A stretch of 64,000 bases of DNA from Streptomyces sp. NBC_01214. GTDB taxonomy: Bacteria > Actinomycetota > Actinomycetes > Streptomycetales > Streptomycetaceae. Of this stretch, positions 26,217 to 34,571 are shown piece by piece. Numbering within the stretch: position 1 is the stretch's first letter; the number at the start of each line of letters is the position of its first letter. Location: the NCBI RefSeq assembly GCF_026340975.1, contig NZ_JAPEOS010000001.1:1324501-1388500 (forward strand). The letters run 5' to 3'. Made by a program: the position numbers and the translations under genes. Below the pieces are notes generated by a model. That model was not told the origin of the DNA. It saw nothing but the letters and a program-made list of their open reading frames with translations, and made no database searches.

Positions 26217-28652
26217 CTACTCCAGGAACGCCGACGGCGGGCGCAGGCCTTCTGCGGGGCCTCCGTCGCTGCCCTGCGCACTGCCCTGGGTGCTGCCTTG
26301 CGTGCCCTGGGTGGTGCCGCCCTGCTCGCCGCCCTGGGTGGTGCCGCCGTTGTCCTGGCCGCCGTTTTCCTGGCCCCCGTTCGCCGGGCCGCCGTTGTCC
26401 TGTCCGCCCTGGTTCTGGCCCCCGTTGTTCTGTCCGCCCTGGTTGCGGCCGCCCGTGGGGTTCGACGGTGAGGGCCGGGCGGGGCGCTCGGGGGTGCTGG
26501 GCGAGGGTTCGCCGGGGGTTTCCTGCTGCGGGTTGGATTCCGGGCTGGGCGGCGGCGGGGGCGGGGCGGCGCCGGGCTGGAGTTCCAGGTCGAAGTCGAC
26601 GGGGTCGATGCCTTCCAGGGCGGTCTTGGTGTACGCGGCCCAGATCCGGGCGGGGTAGCCGCCGCCGCCGATGCGTGCCTCGCCGAGGGCGCCGTAGAGG
26701 GATTCCAGGGTTCCGGTGTCCGGGTCCTGGCCCATCATGGAGATCACGGTGACCAGGTCCGGGGTGTAGGCGGCGAACCAGGCCGAGCGGTCGAGTTCGC
26801 CGGTGCCGGTTTTGCCCGCGGCCGGGTGGCCGGCGGCGAGGGCGGCCGTGCCCGTGCCGTTGTCCACGACGCTGACCAGCATGGACGTGGTGGTGTCGGC
26901 GGCTTCGCGGCTGATGGCCTGGGTGGGGGTGCGCTGGGGGAGGCTGATGGTGTCGCCGCCCTTGGTGATCTTTTCCAGGAAGGTGTGGGGGGTGCGTCGG
27001 CCGTGGTCGGCGAGGGTGGCGTAGGCCTGGGTCATGTCCAGGACGCTGGCTTGCAGGGTGCCGAGGGCCATGGCCGGGCCGGGTACGAAGTTGGGGGTGT
27101 TCTCGGGGACGCCGAGGTCGATGGCGGTCTTCTTGACCTTGGCGGTGCCGACGTCGACCGCCATCTGTGCGTACACGGCGTTGACGGAGAGGTCGGTGGC
27201 GGTGTTGACGCTGATGTTCCCGTAGGAGACCTGGCCCTCGTTCTCGGGGGCGAAGCGGATGCGGCCGCCGACGACCGGGCGTTTGTTGTCGCCGTTGTAG
27301 ATCGTGTTCGGGGTGATCCGGCGGCCGTCCTGGGTGCGGGAGTCGTTCTCGACGGCGGAGGCGAAGACGAAGGGTTTGAAGGTGGAGGCGACCTGGTAGT
27401 CGTGGCGGGTCGCGTTGTTCACGTACTGCTTGGTGTAGTCGATGCCGCCGTACATGGCGAGGACCTTGCCGGTGGCCGGGTCGAGGGAGACCCCGCCGGC
27501 CCGGACGAGCCGGTCGGCCCCCCGCTTCTCGGGTTCGAGCTTGCTGACCATCTGGTCGTTGACGGCGCCGACGAGGGCGGTCTGGCGGCGTTTGTCGAGG
27601 GTGGTGGTGATGCGGTAGCCGCCTTCGGCGAGGGTCTTGTCGTCGAGGATCTCGTTGTCGACGATGTAGTCCTTGATCGCTTCGACGAGGTAGCCGCGTT
27701 GGCCGGAGAGGCCGGCGGCCGCGCGGACCTTGCCCGGTTCGGGGAACTGCGTCGTCGCACGTTCGGCGGGGGTCAGCCAGCCCTTCTTGACCATGCCGTC
27801 GAGTACGTAGTTCCAGCGGGCGAGGGCGCGGGGGCGGCTCTGGGGGTGGGAGACGACGTCGAAGGCGCTGGGGGAGTTGAGGAGGGTGGCGAGGTAGGCG
27901 CCCTCGGCGGTGGTGAGTTTGCCTACGTCCTTGCCGTAGTAGGCCTGGGCGGCGGCCTGGATGCCGTAGGCGTTTCGGCCGAAGTAGCTGGTGTTGAGGT
28001 AGCCCTCGAGGATGTAGTTCTTCGACTTCTCACGACCGAGTTTGATCGCGATGAAGAACTCTTTGACCTTTCGTTTGATCGTCTGTTCCTGGCCCAAGTA
28101 GTAGTTCTTGACGTACTGCTGGGTGATGGTCGAACCGGACTGGGTGCCCTTGCCGGTCGCGGTGTTCCAGGCGGCGCGGAGCATCGCCTTGGGGTCGACC
28201 GCCCGTTCGGAGTGGAAGTCCCGGTCCTCGGCGGCCAGTACGGCCTCCTGCACGGTCCGGGGGACCTGCGACAGCGGCACGTTGACGCGGTTGACCTCGC
28301 CGTCGCGGGCGATGTGGGAGCCGTCGGAGTAGAGGTAGACGTTGGACTGCGCGGTGGCGGCGGCATTGGCCGGCGGGATGTCGACCAGCAGGTAGCCGGC
28401 CACGAGGGCGCCGCCGATCAGCAGGGCGAAGAGCAGGACGGCGCCGAGGACCGTGCGCCAGGTGGGCAGGAAGCGGCGCCAGCCGGTTCTCCGGCGCCGG
28501 GCCTCCTTCCCCGGTCCACCGCCCCGGTGCGGTGGCTGCTGTGCCTGCTGTGCCTGCTGTGGGGTCGGCGGTTCCGTCCGCGGCTGCGGTACCTCGGGCG
28601 GGGTGTCGGGGTCACGAGGGGTCCAGCCCGGTGGTGGTGACTGGTCGCTCAT
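26217..28652 (-). CDS. Class A penicillin-binding protein (transglycosylase/transpeptidase)
   Basis: An 811-residue bifunctional peptidoglycan synthase. It has a Pro/Gln-rich cytosolic tail (about 70 residues), one membrane helix (VLGAVLLFALLIGGALVAGYLL), a GT51 glycosyltransferase domain (AAEDRDFHSE, GSTITQQYVKNYYL, EGYLNTSYFGRNAYG), and a transpeptidase domain with S-x-x-K in VASTFKPF, S-x-N in ISVNTAT and KTGTG in AAGKTGTGELDRSAWFAAY. The active-site set is complete. After the catalytic part comes an extracytoplasmic tail of about 150 residues, Pro/Ser-rich then Gly/Gln/Asn repeats. The ATG at 28652 has GAGGAG 8 nt upstream. Penicillin-sensitive cell-wall synthesis is its expected role. 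Confidence 0.95.
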   Translation of the reverse strand: MSDQSPPPGWTPRDPDTPPEVPQPRTEPPTPQQAQQAQQPPHRGGGPGKEARRRRTGWRRFLPTWRTVLGAVLLFALLIGGALVAGYLLVDIPPANAAATAQSNVYLYSDGSHIARDGEVNRVNVPLSQVPRTVQEAVLAAEDRDFHSERAVDPKAMLRAAWNTATGKGTQSGSTITQQYVKNYYLGQEQTIKRKVKEFFIAIKLGREKSKNYILEGYLNTSYFGRNAYGIQAAAQAYYGKDVGKLTTAEGAYLATLLNSPSAFDVVSHPQSRPRALARWNYVLDGMVKKGWLTPAERATTQFPEPGKVRAAAGLSGQRGYLVEAIKDYIVDNEILDDKTLAEGGYRITTTLDKRRQTALVGAVNDQMVSKLEPEKRGADRLVRAGGVSLDPATGKVLAMYGGIDYTKQYVNNATRHDYQVASTFKPFVFASAVENDSRTQDGRRITPNTIYNGDNKRPVVGGRIRFAPENEGQVSYGNISVNTATDLSVNAVYAQMAVDVGTAKVKKTAIDLGVPENTPNFVPGPAMALGTLQASVLDMTQAYATLADHGRRTPHTFLEKITKGGDTISLPQRTPTQAISREAADTTTSMLVSVVDNGTGTAALAAGHPAAGKTGTGELDRSAWFAAYTPDLVTVISMMGQDPDTGTLESLYGALGEARIGGGGYPARIWAAYTKTALEGIDPVDFDLELQPGAAPPPPPPSPESNPQQETPGEPSPSTPERPARPSPSNPTGGRNQGGQNNGGQNQGGQDNGGPANGGQENGGQDNGGTTQGGEQGGTTQGTQGSTQGSAQGSDGGPAEGLRPPSAFLE
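26275..26460 (-). repeat. Gly-Gln-Asn repeat tract in PBP tail
   Basis: Imperfect repeats of about 15-18 bp encode QGGQNNGG, QGGQDNGG and NGGQENGG units and then TTQGG units near the PBP C-terminus. The tract is low-complexity and probably disordered within the cell wall. Confidence 0.8.
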
Positions 28653-28826
28653 CTCCAGGACTCCTCGACGCCGTTCAAAACATCCACTTCCGTACCTCAT
28701 GCTGTCTACCCGATGGCCACTGATTCCGCCCCGGACGGGCATAAATCGGTCGCGTGGCTCGCCCCTCCGTACTAAGCTCGCGCGCTTTGGCCGACGTAGG
28801 AACGACGTGGGAAACGGAGGGATACG

Positions 28827-29666
28827 GTGCGCCGGAGAGTGCGGAACGGAGCGCTTCGAACGGCGGGTCTCTACCTGGCGGTCGCGGCGGGCGGATTCAG
28901 GCGCTACGCCACCTACGGGACGGCAACCGCGGCCGGGGTGTTCACCAACACCGTGTTCGGGTTCATCGTCGCCTACACGTACATCGCGCTCTGGGACGAG
29001 CGGCCCGGACTCGGCGGCTACGACCAGGCGCAGGCGCTGACCTTCGTCTGGGTGAGCCAATCGCTGCTCGCCGCCGCCGCCCTGATCGGCGGCGGCTTCC
29101 AGGAGGAGCTCCAGGAGCGGATCCGGACGGGCGACATCGCGGTCGACCTCTACCGGCCCGCGGACCTCCAGCTGTGGTGGCTCGCGGCCGATCTGGGCCG
29201 GGCGGGCTTCCAGTTGGTGGGTCGCGGGGTGCTGCCGCTGGTGGCGGGGGCGCTGGCGTTCCCGCTGGCGCTGCCCGTCGATCCGGTGCGCTGGCTGCTG
29301 TTCCTGGTGTCCGTCCTGCTGGCACTGGTGGTGAGCTTCGCGCTGCGCTACATGGTGGGTCTGGTGGCCTTCTGGCTGATGGACGGGGCGGGGATCAACG
29401 TCATGGCCACCGTCGCCTCGATCTTCTTCTCCGGGATGCTGCTGCCGCTGACCGTCTTCCCGGGCGGGTTCGGCGAGTTCGTACGGACCCTGCCGTGGGC
29501 GGCGATGCTCCAGGTGCCGATGGACGTCCTGCTGGGCGAACACGCGGGGGCCGGGGACGCGGCCGGGGCGCTGGGCTTCCAGGCCGGGTGGGTGCTCGTA
29601 CTGCTGGGAACGGGGCGGCTGTTGCAGTCGGCCGCGACGCGGAAGGTGGTGGTCCAGGGTGGCTGA
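28827..29666 (+). CDS. ABC-2 type transporter permease, first subunit
   Basis: A 279-residue membrane protein with six predicted helices, typical of ABC-2 permeases of drug or lipid exporters (TNTVFGFIVAYTYIALWDERPG, IFFSGMLLPLTVFPGGFGEFVRTLPW). It has no signal peptide. The GTG start has GGAGGG 5 nt upstream. It overlaps the next permease gene by 8 bp, and an ATP-binding subunit follows, so the three genes form one exporter complex with a heterodimeric membrane part. The substrate is unknown. Confidence 0.88.
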   Translation: MRRRVRNGALRTAGLYLAVAAGGFRRYATYGTATAAGVFTNTVFGFIVAYTYIALWDERPGLGGYDQAQALTFVWVSQSLLAAAALIGGGFQEELQERIRTGDIAVDLYRPADLQLWWLAADLGRAGFQLVGRGVLPLVAGALAFPLALPVDPVRWLLFLVSVLLALVVSFALRYMVGLVAFWLMDGAGINVMATVASIFFSGMLLPLTVFPGGFGEFVRTLPWAAMLQVPMDVLLGEHAGAGDAAGALGFQAGWVLVLLGTGRLLQSAATRKVVVQGG

Positions 29667-30582
29667 GGCCGAGGCCGAGCTGGAGGCGGTACCGGCGCGT
29701 GCACCTGACCGGGCGCGGGAGCGGGGCCGGGAGGGGGCGCGGGACGCCGCGGTGGCGGGGGCGGGGCGGCGCGGCCCGATGCTGGAGGGGCTGCGCGGCT
29801 ACCGGCTGATCGTGGGCATGTGGATCCGCTCCACGATGACGTACCGGACGTCCTTCGTCCTGACGACCTTCGGGCAGGCGGCGATCACGCTCCTGGACTT
29901 CGTCGCGATCTCCATCATGTTCTCCCACGTGGACGCCCTCGGCGGCTTCGCGCTGCCCGAGATCGCCCTGCTGTACGGGTCCTGCTCGGCCTCCCTGGGC
30001 CTGGCGGACCTGCTGCTGGGGAACACCGACCGGATCGGGGCCCGGATCCGCGACGGTTCGCTCGACACGATGCTGGTGCGGCCGGTCCCGGTGCTGGCGC
30101 AGGTCGCGGCGGACCGGTTCGCGCTGCGCCGGCTGGGCCGGATCGGGCAGGGGGTCGGGGTGATGGGCTGGGCGGTCTGGACCCTGGACGTGGACTGGAC
30201 GGTCGGGAAGGTGCTGCTGGTGCCCGTGATGGTGCTCGCTGGGGCGGCCATCTTCGGGGCCGTGATGGTGGCCGGTGCGGCCTTCCAGTTCGTGTCCGGG
30301 GACGCGGCCGAGGTGCAGAACTCCTTCACCTACGGCGGCTGCACGATGCTGCAGTACCCGCCGACGGTCTTCGCGAAGGACCTGCTGCGCGGGGTGACCT
30401 TCATCGTCCCGCTGGCCTTCGTCAACTGGCTGCCGGCGCTGCACGTGTTGGGGCGGCCCGATCCGCTGGGCCTGCCCGGTTGGGTCGCGTACCTAAGCCC
30501 GCTGGTGGCCTTCGTGGTGTTCCTGCCCGCGTCGCTGGTGTGGCGCGCGGGAGTCCGTTCGTACCGAAGCACGGGGAGCTAG
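29659..30582 (+). CDS. ABC-2 type transporter permease, second subunit
   Basis: A 307-residue membrane protein with six predicted helices after a charged 40-residue cytosolic N-terminus (AEAEAELEAVPARAPDRARE). It pairs with the preceding permease (ORFs overlap by 8 bp) and with the ATPase 5 bp downstream. Motifs such as LADLLLGNTDRIGARIRDGSLDTMLVRPV (here cited as one loop) are typical of the ABC-2 family DUF990-like group. Export substrate not identifiable. The GTG at 29659 lies inside the end of the previous gene, indicating translational coupling. Confidence 0.88.
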   Translation: MAEAEAELEAVPARAPDRARERGREGARDAAVAGAGRRGPMLEGLRGYRLIVGMWIRSTMTYRTSFVLTTFGQAAITLLDFVAISIMFSHVDALGGFALPEIALLYGSCSASLGLADLLLGNTDRIGARIRDGSLDTMLVRPVPVLAQVAADRFALRRLGRIGQGVGVMGWAVWTLDVDWTVGKVLLVPVMVLAGAAIFGAVMVAGAAFQFVSGDAAEVQNSFTYGGCTMLQYPPTVFAKDLLRGVTFIVPLAFVNWLPALHVLGRPDPLGLPGWVAYLSPLVAFVVFLPASLVWRAGVRSYRSTGS

Positions 30583-30586
30583 AGCT

Positions 30587-31555
30587 GTGGCGGATGCGCT
30601 GATCTCGTTGGACGGGGTCGAGAAGGTCTTTGACGTACGGCGCCGGGTGGGCCTGATGCGCCGGGAGAAACGCCAGGTCAGGGCGGTGGACGGGATCAGC
30701 TTCGAGGTCGCCCGGGGCGAGGTGGTCGGCTACATCGGGCCCAACGGCGCCGGGAAGTCGACCACGATCAAGATGCTGACCGGCATCCTGACCCCCAGCG
30801 GCGGCCGGCTGCGGGTCGCGGGCATCGACCCGGCGCGGGAGCGGATGCGGCTCGCGCACCGCATCGGCGTGGTGTTCGGGCAGCGCACGACGCTGTGGTG
30901 GGACCTCCCGCTGAAGGACTCGTACGGGCTGATGCGGCGGCTGTACCGGGTGCCGAGGGCGCGGTTCGAGGAGAACCTGGAGCGCTGCGTGGAACGGCTC
31001 GACCTGGCCGAGCTGTTGGACGTACCGGTACGGCAGTTGTCGCTCGGGCAGCGGATGCGCGGGGACATCGCGGCGGCGCTGCTGCACGATCCGGAGGTGC
31101 TGTACCTGGACGAGCCGACGATCGGGCTCGACGTGGTGAGCAAGGCGAAGGTACGGGGCTTCCTGCGGCAGCTGAACGAGGAACTCGGTACGACCGTGCT
31201 GCTCACCACGCACGACCTCCAGGACATCGAGCAGCTGTGCGAGCGGGTGATGGTGATCGACCACGGGCGGTTGATGTACGACGGCCCGCTGGGCGGGCTG
31301 CACGAGGCGGGGGCGGCGGGGGAGAGCGAGCGGACGCTGGTGGTGGACCTGGAGCGGGAGCTCGCGCCGATCAGCGTGGCGGGGGCGCGGGTGGTGAAGG
31401 TGGAGGGGCCGCGGCAGTGGCTGGCGTTCCCGGCGGGGGCGTCGGCGGCGCCGCTGGTGGCGGCGGTGGCGGCGGACTACCCGCTGGTGGACCTGTCGGT
31501 GCGGGAGCCGGACATCGAGGACGTGATCGCGCGGATGTACGCGGGGCGCGGCTGA
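30587..31555 (+). CDS. ABC transporter ATP-binding subunit
   Basis: A 322-residue ATPase: Walker A GPNGAGKST, signature LSLGQRMRGD (the usual LSGGQ written LSLGQ), Walker B VLYLDEPTIGLD, and switch His in LLTTHDLQ. The LSLGQRMR form is characteristic of ABC-2 exporters of this subgroup. A C-terminal extension of about 80 residues forms a small regulatory domain (DIEDVIARMYAG). It starts with GTG 5 bp after the second permease, so all three genes form one operon for a heteromeric exporter in the inner membrane. Confidence 0.93.
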   Translation: MADALISLDGVEKVFDVRRRVGLMRREKRQVRAVDGISFEVARGEVVGYIGPNGAGKSTTIKMLTGILTPSGGRLRVAGIDPARERMRLAHRIGVVFGQRTTLWWDLPLKDSYGLMRRLYRVPRARFEENLERCVERLDLAELLDVPVRQLSLGQRMRGDIAAALLHDPEVLYLDEPTIGLDVVSKAKVRGFLRQLNEELGTTVLLTTHDLQDIEQLCERVMVIDHGRLMYDGPLGGLHEAGAAGESERTLVVDLERELAPISVAGARVVKVEGPRQWLAFPAGASAAPLVAAVAADYPLVDLSVREPDIEDVIARMYAGRG

Positions 31556-31660
31556 GGTTTCCCGCGTCCCCCGCGTCAGGGGAAAACCGGGGACGATCTG
31601 GGGACGATCTCAGGGGCCGAGCCGTACAACTCGCCGACAACCCTGCATAGTCTGGTCCAC

Positions 31661-32323
31661 ATGAGTGACGAGCGGCCGGAGAAGCCGTTGCCGGAGTTGA
31701 GGGCGTCGGACGCCGACCGGGACCGGGTGGTGGAGCGCCTGCGGGACGCCGTCGCCGAGGGCCGGCTCGACATGGAGGAGTTCGAGGAGCGGCTCGACGC
31801 GGCGTACAAGTCGCGGACGTACGCGGAACTGGAACCGCTGACGCGGGACCTGCCGGCGCCGGCGGGCGGGCCGCTGGGCGGGCCGGTGGCCCCGCCGACG
31901 GCGGCGGCCGAGCCCTGGACGGGCCGGATCGGCGGCGGGGGCAGTTCGGCGGTGGCCGTCGCGGTCATGTCGGGCTTCCAGCGCAAGGGCCGGTGGACGG
32001 TGCCGGCGCGGTTCGACGCGGTGGCGTTCTGGGGCGGCGGGGAGCTGGACCTGCGCGAGGCGGACTTCGCGCAGCGCGAGGTGGTGATCAACTGCGTCGC
32101 GATCATGGGCGGCATCGAGATCACGGTGCCGCCGGGGGTGGAAGTGGACGTCCGGGGCTTCGGCTTCATGGGCGCCTTCGACCAGCGCGACACCCCGGGG
32201 CCGTCGGAGCCGGGTGCGCCGCGGGTGGTCGTGACGGGCTTCGCCTTCTGGGGCGGCGTGGAGGTCAAGGTCAAGAAGCGCAAGCGCCCGCTGGACGGCC
32301 CGTCCCTCCGCAAGGAGCTGTAG
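31661..32323 (+). CDS. DUF1707 and cell-wall-active-antibiotic-response-like domain protein
   Basis: A 220-residue soluble protein. Residues about 12-65 form a DUF1707 domain (LRASDADRDRVVERLRDAVAEGRL, DMEEFEERLDAAYKSRTYAEL), an actinobacterial module related to SHOCT. The C-terminal half is a right-handed beta-type domain with repeated FWGG motifs (VAFWGGGELDLREADF, VAIMGGIEITVPPGVEVDVRGFGFMG, FAFWGGVEV), like the LiaF/VraT C-terminal domain. It is cytosolic and of unknown function; related proteins take part in membrane-stress signalling. The ATG at 31661 is 7 nt after TAGTCT, predicting a leaderless mRNA. A 0.9-kb repeat-rich region follows. Confidence 0.88.
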   Translation: MSDERPEKPLPELRASDADRDRVVERLRDAVAEGRLDMEEFEERLDAAYKSRTYAELEPLTRDLPAPAGGPLGGPVAPPTAAAEPWTGRIGGGGSSAVAVAVMSGFQRKGRWTVPARFDAVAFWGGGELDLREADFAQREVVINCVAIMGGIEITVPPGVEVDVRGFGFMGAFDQRDTPGPSEPGAPRVVVTGFAFWGGVEVKVKKRKRPLDGPSLRKEL

Positions 32324-32327
32324 GGTC

Positions 32328-32465
32328 CCGTCCCTTTGGCTCCCGCCGGGGTGGCGGTGTGGTTTCGGCTCCGGCCGGTCGGTGGTGCCGGGGCTCTGCC
32401 CTTTGGCTCCCGCCGGGGTGGCGGTGTGGTTTCGGCTTCCGCCGGTCGGTGGTGCCGGGGCTCTG
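32328..32465. repeat. Two direct copies of a roughly 69-bp unit
   Basis: CCCTTTGGCTCCCGCCGGGG opens each copy, and CGGTGTGGTTTCGGCT then CGGTCGGTGGTGCCGGGGCT follow in both; only a few bases differ. This is a recent-looking segmental duplication. Confidence 0.8.
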
Positions 32466-32528
32466 CCCCGGACCCCGCGCCTCAAGCGCCGGCGGGGCTG
32501 GGTGGTGTGGGGCGGTGCCCCGCCGGAA

Positions 32529-32755
32529 TGTCTCCTCGGCTCGCGCGGTGCGGCATGTCGCGGTGGTGCTCGGTGGTGCGCGCTCGTCCTGCGGGGACAC
32601 TCCACCGTGTCCCCACCCCACGGCAAGGCTCCGACAGTGCCCCGAAGCCGCCCCGACGCGTGGGGAGCGGGGAAGTGGAGGGGTGTCCCCGCAGGACGAG
32701 CGCGCGACCACTGAGCACAACCGAGATGGCTCGTAGGCGCCGAGCCGAGGAGACA
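32529..32755. mobile_element. 227-bp MITE-like inverted-repeat element
   Basis: The ends are a perfect 15-bp inverted repeat, TGTCTCCTCGGCTCG at 32529-32543 and its complement at 32741-32755. Inside lies a perfect 21-bp inverted repeat, GCGCTCGTCCTGCGGGGACA plus one base at about 32580-32600, matched at about 32682-32703. Between and inside these, the two halves remain similar (GGTGGTGCTCGGTGGTGC against GGTTGTGCTCAGTGGTCG). The whole element is thus one imperfect palindrome without coding capacity, which fits a miniature inverted-repeat transposable element or a structured RNA/DNA element. No transposase or clear target-site duplication was found. Confidence 0.6.
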
Positions 32756-32769
32756 CCCCTCCGCGGCCC

Positions 32770-32965
32770 CGCGCACCGGCCCGCACCGCGCCCAGATCCC
32801 GGCCGGCAGGCCAGCGCGGACCGGCCCGCCCTGGGCCGGGATTTCGGCCGGCAGGCCAGGGCGGGCCGGCCTGCACCGCGCCCGGATTTCGGCCGGCAGG
32901 CCAGCGCGGGCCGGCCCGCACCGCGCCCGGATTCCGGCCGGCAGGCCGGCGCGGGCCGGCGCGGT
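32770..32965. repeat. 45-bp tandem repeat array
   Basis: Units begin CGGCCGGCAGGCC at 32800, 32845, 32890 and 32935, exactly 45 bp apart, with the first array edge showing a partial unit from about 32770 and the last unit incomplete. The consensus continues AGCGCGGGCCGGCCCGCACC then GCGCCCGGATTT. Unit length is a multiple of three but no credible gene covers it. Confidence 0.88.
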
Positions 32966-33248
32966 TCGCCGCCCGGACTTGCCGCAGCGGGAGTGAGCGG
33001 GCGCCGCCCGGGTCGTGCCCGCGGGCCTGTCGGCGGCTGGCCCTAGGGGGTCAGGGGTGCCCGGACGGCCCGGTCCTGGGGGACCGCCTCGGCGGCGCGC
33101 CGGGGGCGTCGGGGTACCCGGGGCCGCGCCCCGGGTTGTCATCGTCGCCCCCGCGGGAGCGGACTGGCGTGGCGGGAACTCCTCGTCCCGCCCAGGAGTC
33201 GGATGCTATGCAGACAAAACCGGCGCCCCCGGGGGAAGGCAGGAGCAC

Positions 33249-34571
33249 GTGGAGAACCGCAGCACCACCGGAGGTACCAGAACGGCACCACCACCCACCC
33301 GCGGCGGGTTCGTGTTCAGCGCCGCCGACGAGGAGCGCCGCCGCGGGGTCCGCCGGATGAAGGCCACCGCGACCGGGCTGCTGATCCTGGTCGCGCTGGT
33401 CTACGTACTCGCGAAGTACGCCCAGCACGCCTGGGGCGCGGGCGGCTGGGCCGCGTACGTCGCCGCCGCGGCCGAGGCCGGCATGGTCGGCGCGCTCGCG
33501 GACTGGTTCGCCGTGACCGCCCTGTTCCGGCGCCCGCTCGGCCTGCCCATCCCGCACACCGCGATCATCCCGACCAAGAAGGACCAGCTCGGCGTCACCC
33601 TCGGCGAGTTCGTCGGGGAGAACTTCCTCTCCGCCGACGTGGTCCGGGCCCGGCTCCACGCCCTCGGCATCGGCGGCCGCCTCGGCTCCTGGCTCGCCGA
33701 GCCCGAGCACGCCGACCGGGTCACGGCCGAGCTGGCGGCCGCCCTGCGCGGCGCGCTCACCGTGCTGCGCGACTCCGACGTGCAGGCCGTCGTGGGCGAG
33801 GCCATCACCCGGCGCGCCGAGACCGCCGAGATCGCGCCGGGCATCGGCAAGACCCTGGGGCGGGTGGTCGAGGACGGCGGCCACCGCCGCGCCGTGGACC
33901 TCATCTGCGCCAAGGCCCACGACTGGCTCGTCACGCACGGGGCTTCGATCACGGACGCGGTCCAGGGCGGCGCTCCGGGCTGGACCCCCCGGTTCGTGGA
34001 CCGCAAGGTGGGCGAGCGCGTCTACAAGGAGCTGCTGCGCTTCGTCACGGAGATGCGGGACATGCCCGAGCATCCGGCGCGCGGGGCGGTGGACCGTTTC
34101 CTGACGGACTTCGCGGCCGATCTCCAATCGGACACGGAGACCCGCGCGAAGGTGGAGCGGCTCAAGTCCGAGATCCTGGCGCGCGACGAGGTCCAGGACG
34201 TCATCGCCTCCGCCTGGTCGGCGATCCGGTCGATGATCATCTCGGCGGCGGAGGACGAGCAGAGCGAGCTGCGCCTGCGGGTCCGTGCCTCGCTGATCTC
34301 CTTCGGTGCGCGTCTGGCCACCGACGTCCGCCTGCAGGCGAAGGTGGAGGGCTGGATCGAGGGCGCGGTCGTCTACGTCGTCACCACCTACCGGACCGAG
34401 ATCACCTCGCTGATCACGGACACGGTGGCGGGCTGGGACGCCGAGCACACCTCCCGCAAGATCGAGGCCCACATCGGCCGTGACCTGCAGTTCATCCGGA
34501 TCAACGGCACGGTGGTCGGCGCCCTGGCGGGCCTGCTGATCTATACGGTGTCCCGCGCCTTCGGGGCGTAG
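33249..34571 (+). CDS. DUF445 family membrane protein
   Basis: A 440-residue protein of the DUF445 (YjiN-like) family. There are two N-terminal membrane segments (ATGLLILVALVYVLAKYA and the region AGMVGALADWFAVTALFRRP, the family signature), a long soluble helical region with HTAIIPTKKDQLGVTLGEFV and GENFLSADVV motifs, and a C-terminal hydrophobic segment (GTVVGALAGLLIYTVSRAFG). Family function is not established. The GTG at 33249 gives a 45-residue charged leader before the first helix; AGGAG lies directly upstream. Its 3' end overlaps the convergent AbiEi-like gene by 31 bp. Confidence 0.85.
   Translation: MENRSTTGGTRTAPPPTRGGFVFSAADEERRRGVRRMKATATGLLILVALVYVLAKYAQHAWGAGGWAAYVAAAAEAGMVGALADWFAVTALFRRPLGLPIPHTAIIPTKKDQLGVTLGEFVGENFLSADVVRARLHALGIGGRLGSWLAEPEHADRVTAELAAALRGALTVLRDSDVQAVVGEAITRRAETAEIAPGIGKTLGRVVEDGGHRRAVDLICAKAHDWLVTHGASITDAVQGGAPGWTPRFVDRKVGERVYKELLRFVTEMRDMPEHPARGAVDRFLTDFAADLQSDTETRAKVERLKSEILARDEVQDVIASAWSAIRSMIISAAEDEQSELRLRVRASLISFGARLATDVRLQAKVEGWIEGAVVYVVTTYRTEITSLITDTVAGWDAEHTSRKIEAHIGRDLQFIRINGTVVGALAGLLIYTVSRAFGA

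Larger units (their letters stand above)
32324..33248. other. Repeat-rich non-coding region
   Basis: 925 bp without a credible gene; frames through it have no family resemblance and no consistent codon bias. In order it holds: two direct copies of a roughly 69-bp unit (about 32328-32465) containing GGTCGGTGGTGCCGGGGCTC; a half copy of the dispersed CGCGCCTCAAGCGCCGGCGG repeat at about 32478-32500; the 227-bp inverted-repeat element at 32529-32755; a 45-bp tandem repeat at 32770-32965; and the promoter region of the DUF445 gene. Confidence 0.75.

Noticed and set aside
32770..32965. CRISPR array
   Set aside because: The repeats are contiguous 45-bp tandem units with no unique spacers, and no cas genes are in the window.
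31610..33142. Minus-strand frame of about 510 codons over the DUF1707 gene and repeat region
   Set aside because: It crosses the MITE-like element and the 45-bp repeats and is antisense to a clear gene; composition is Pro/Arg/Gly-rich noise.
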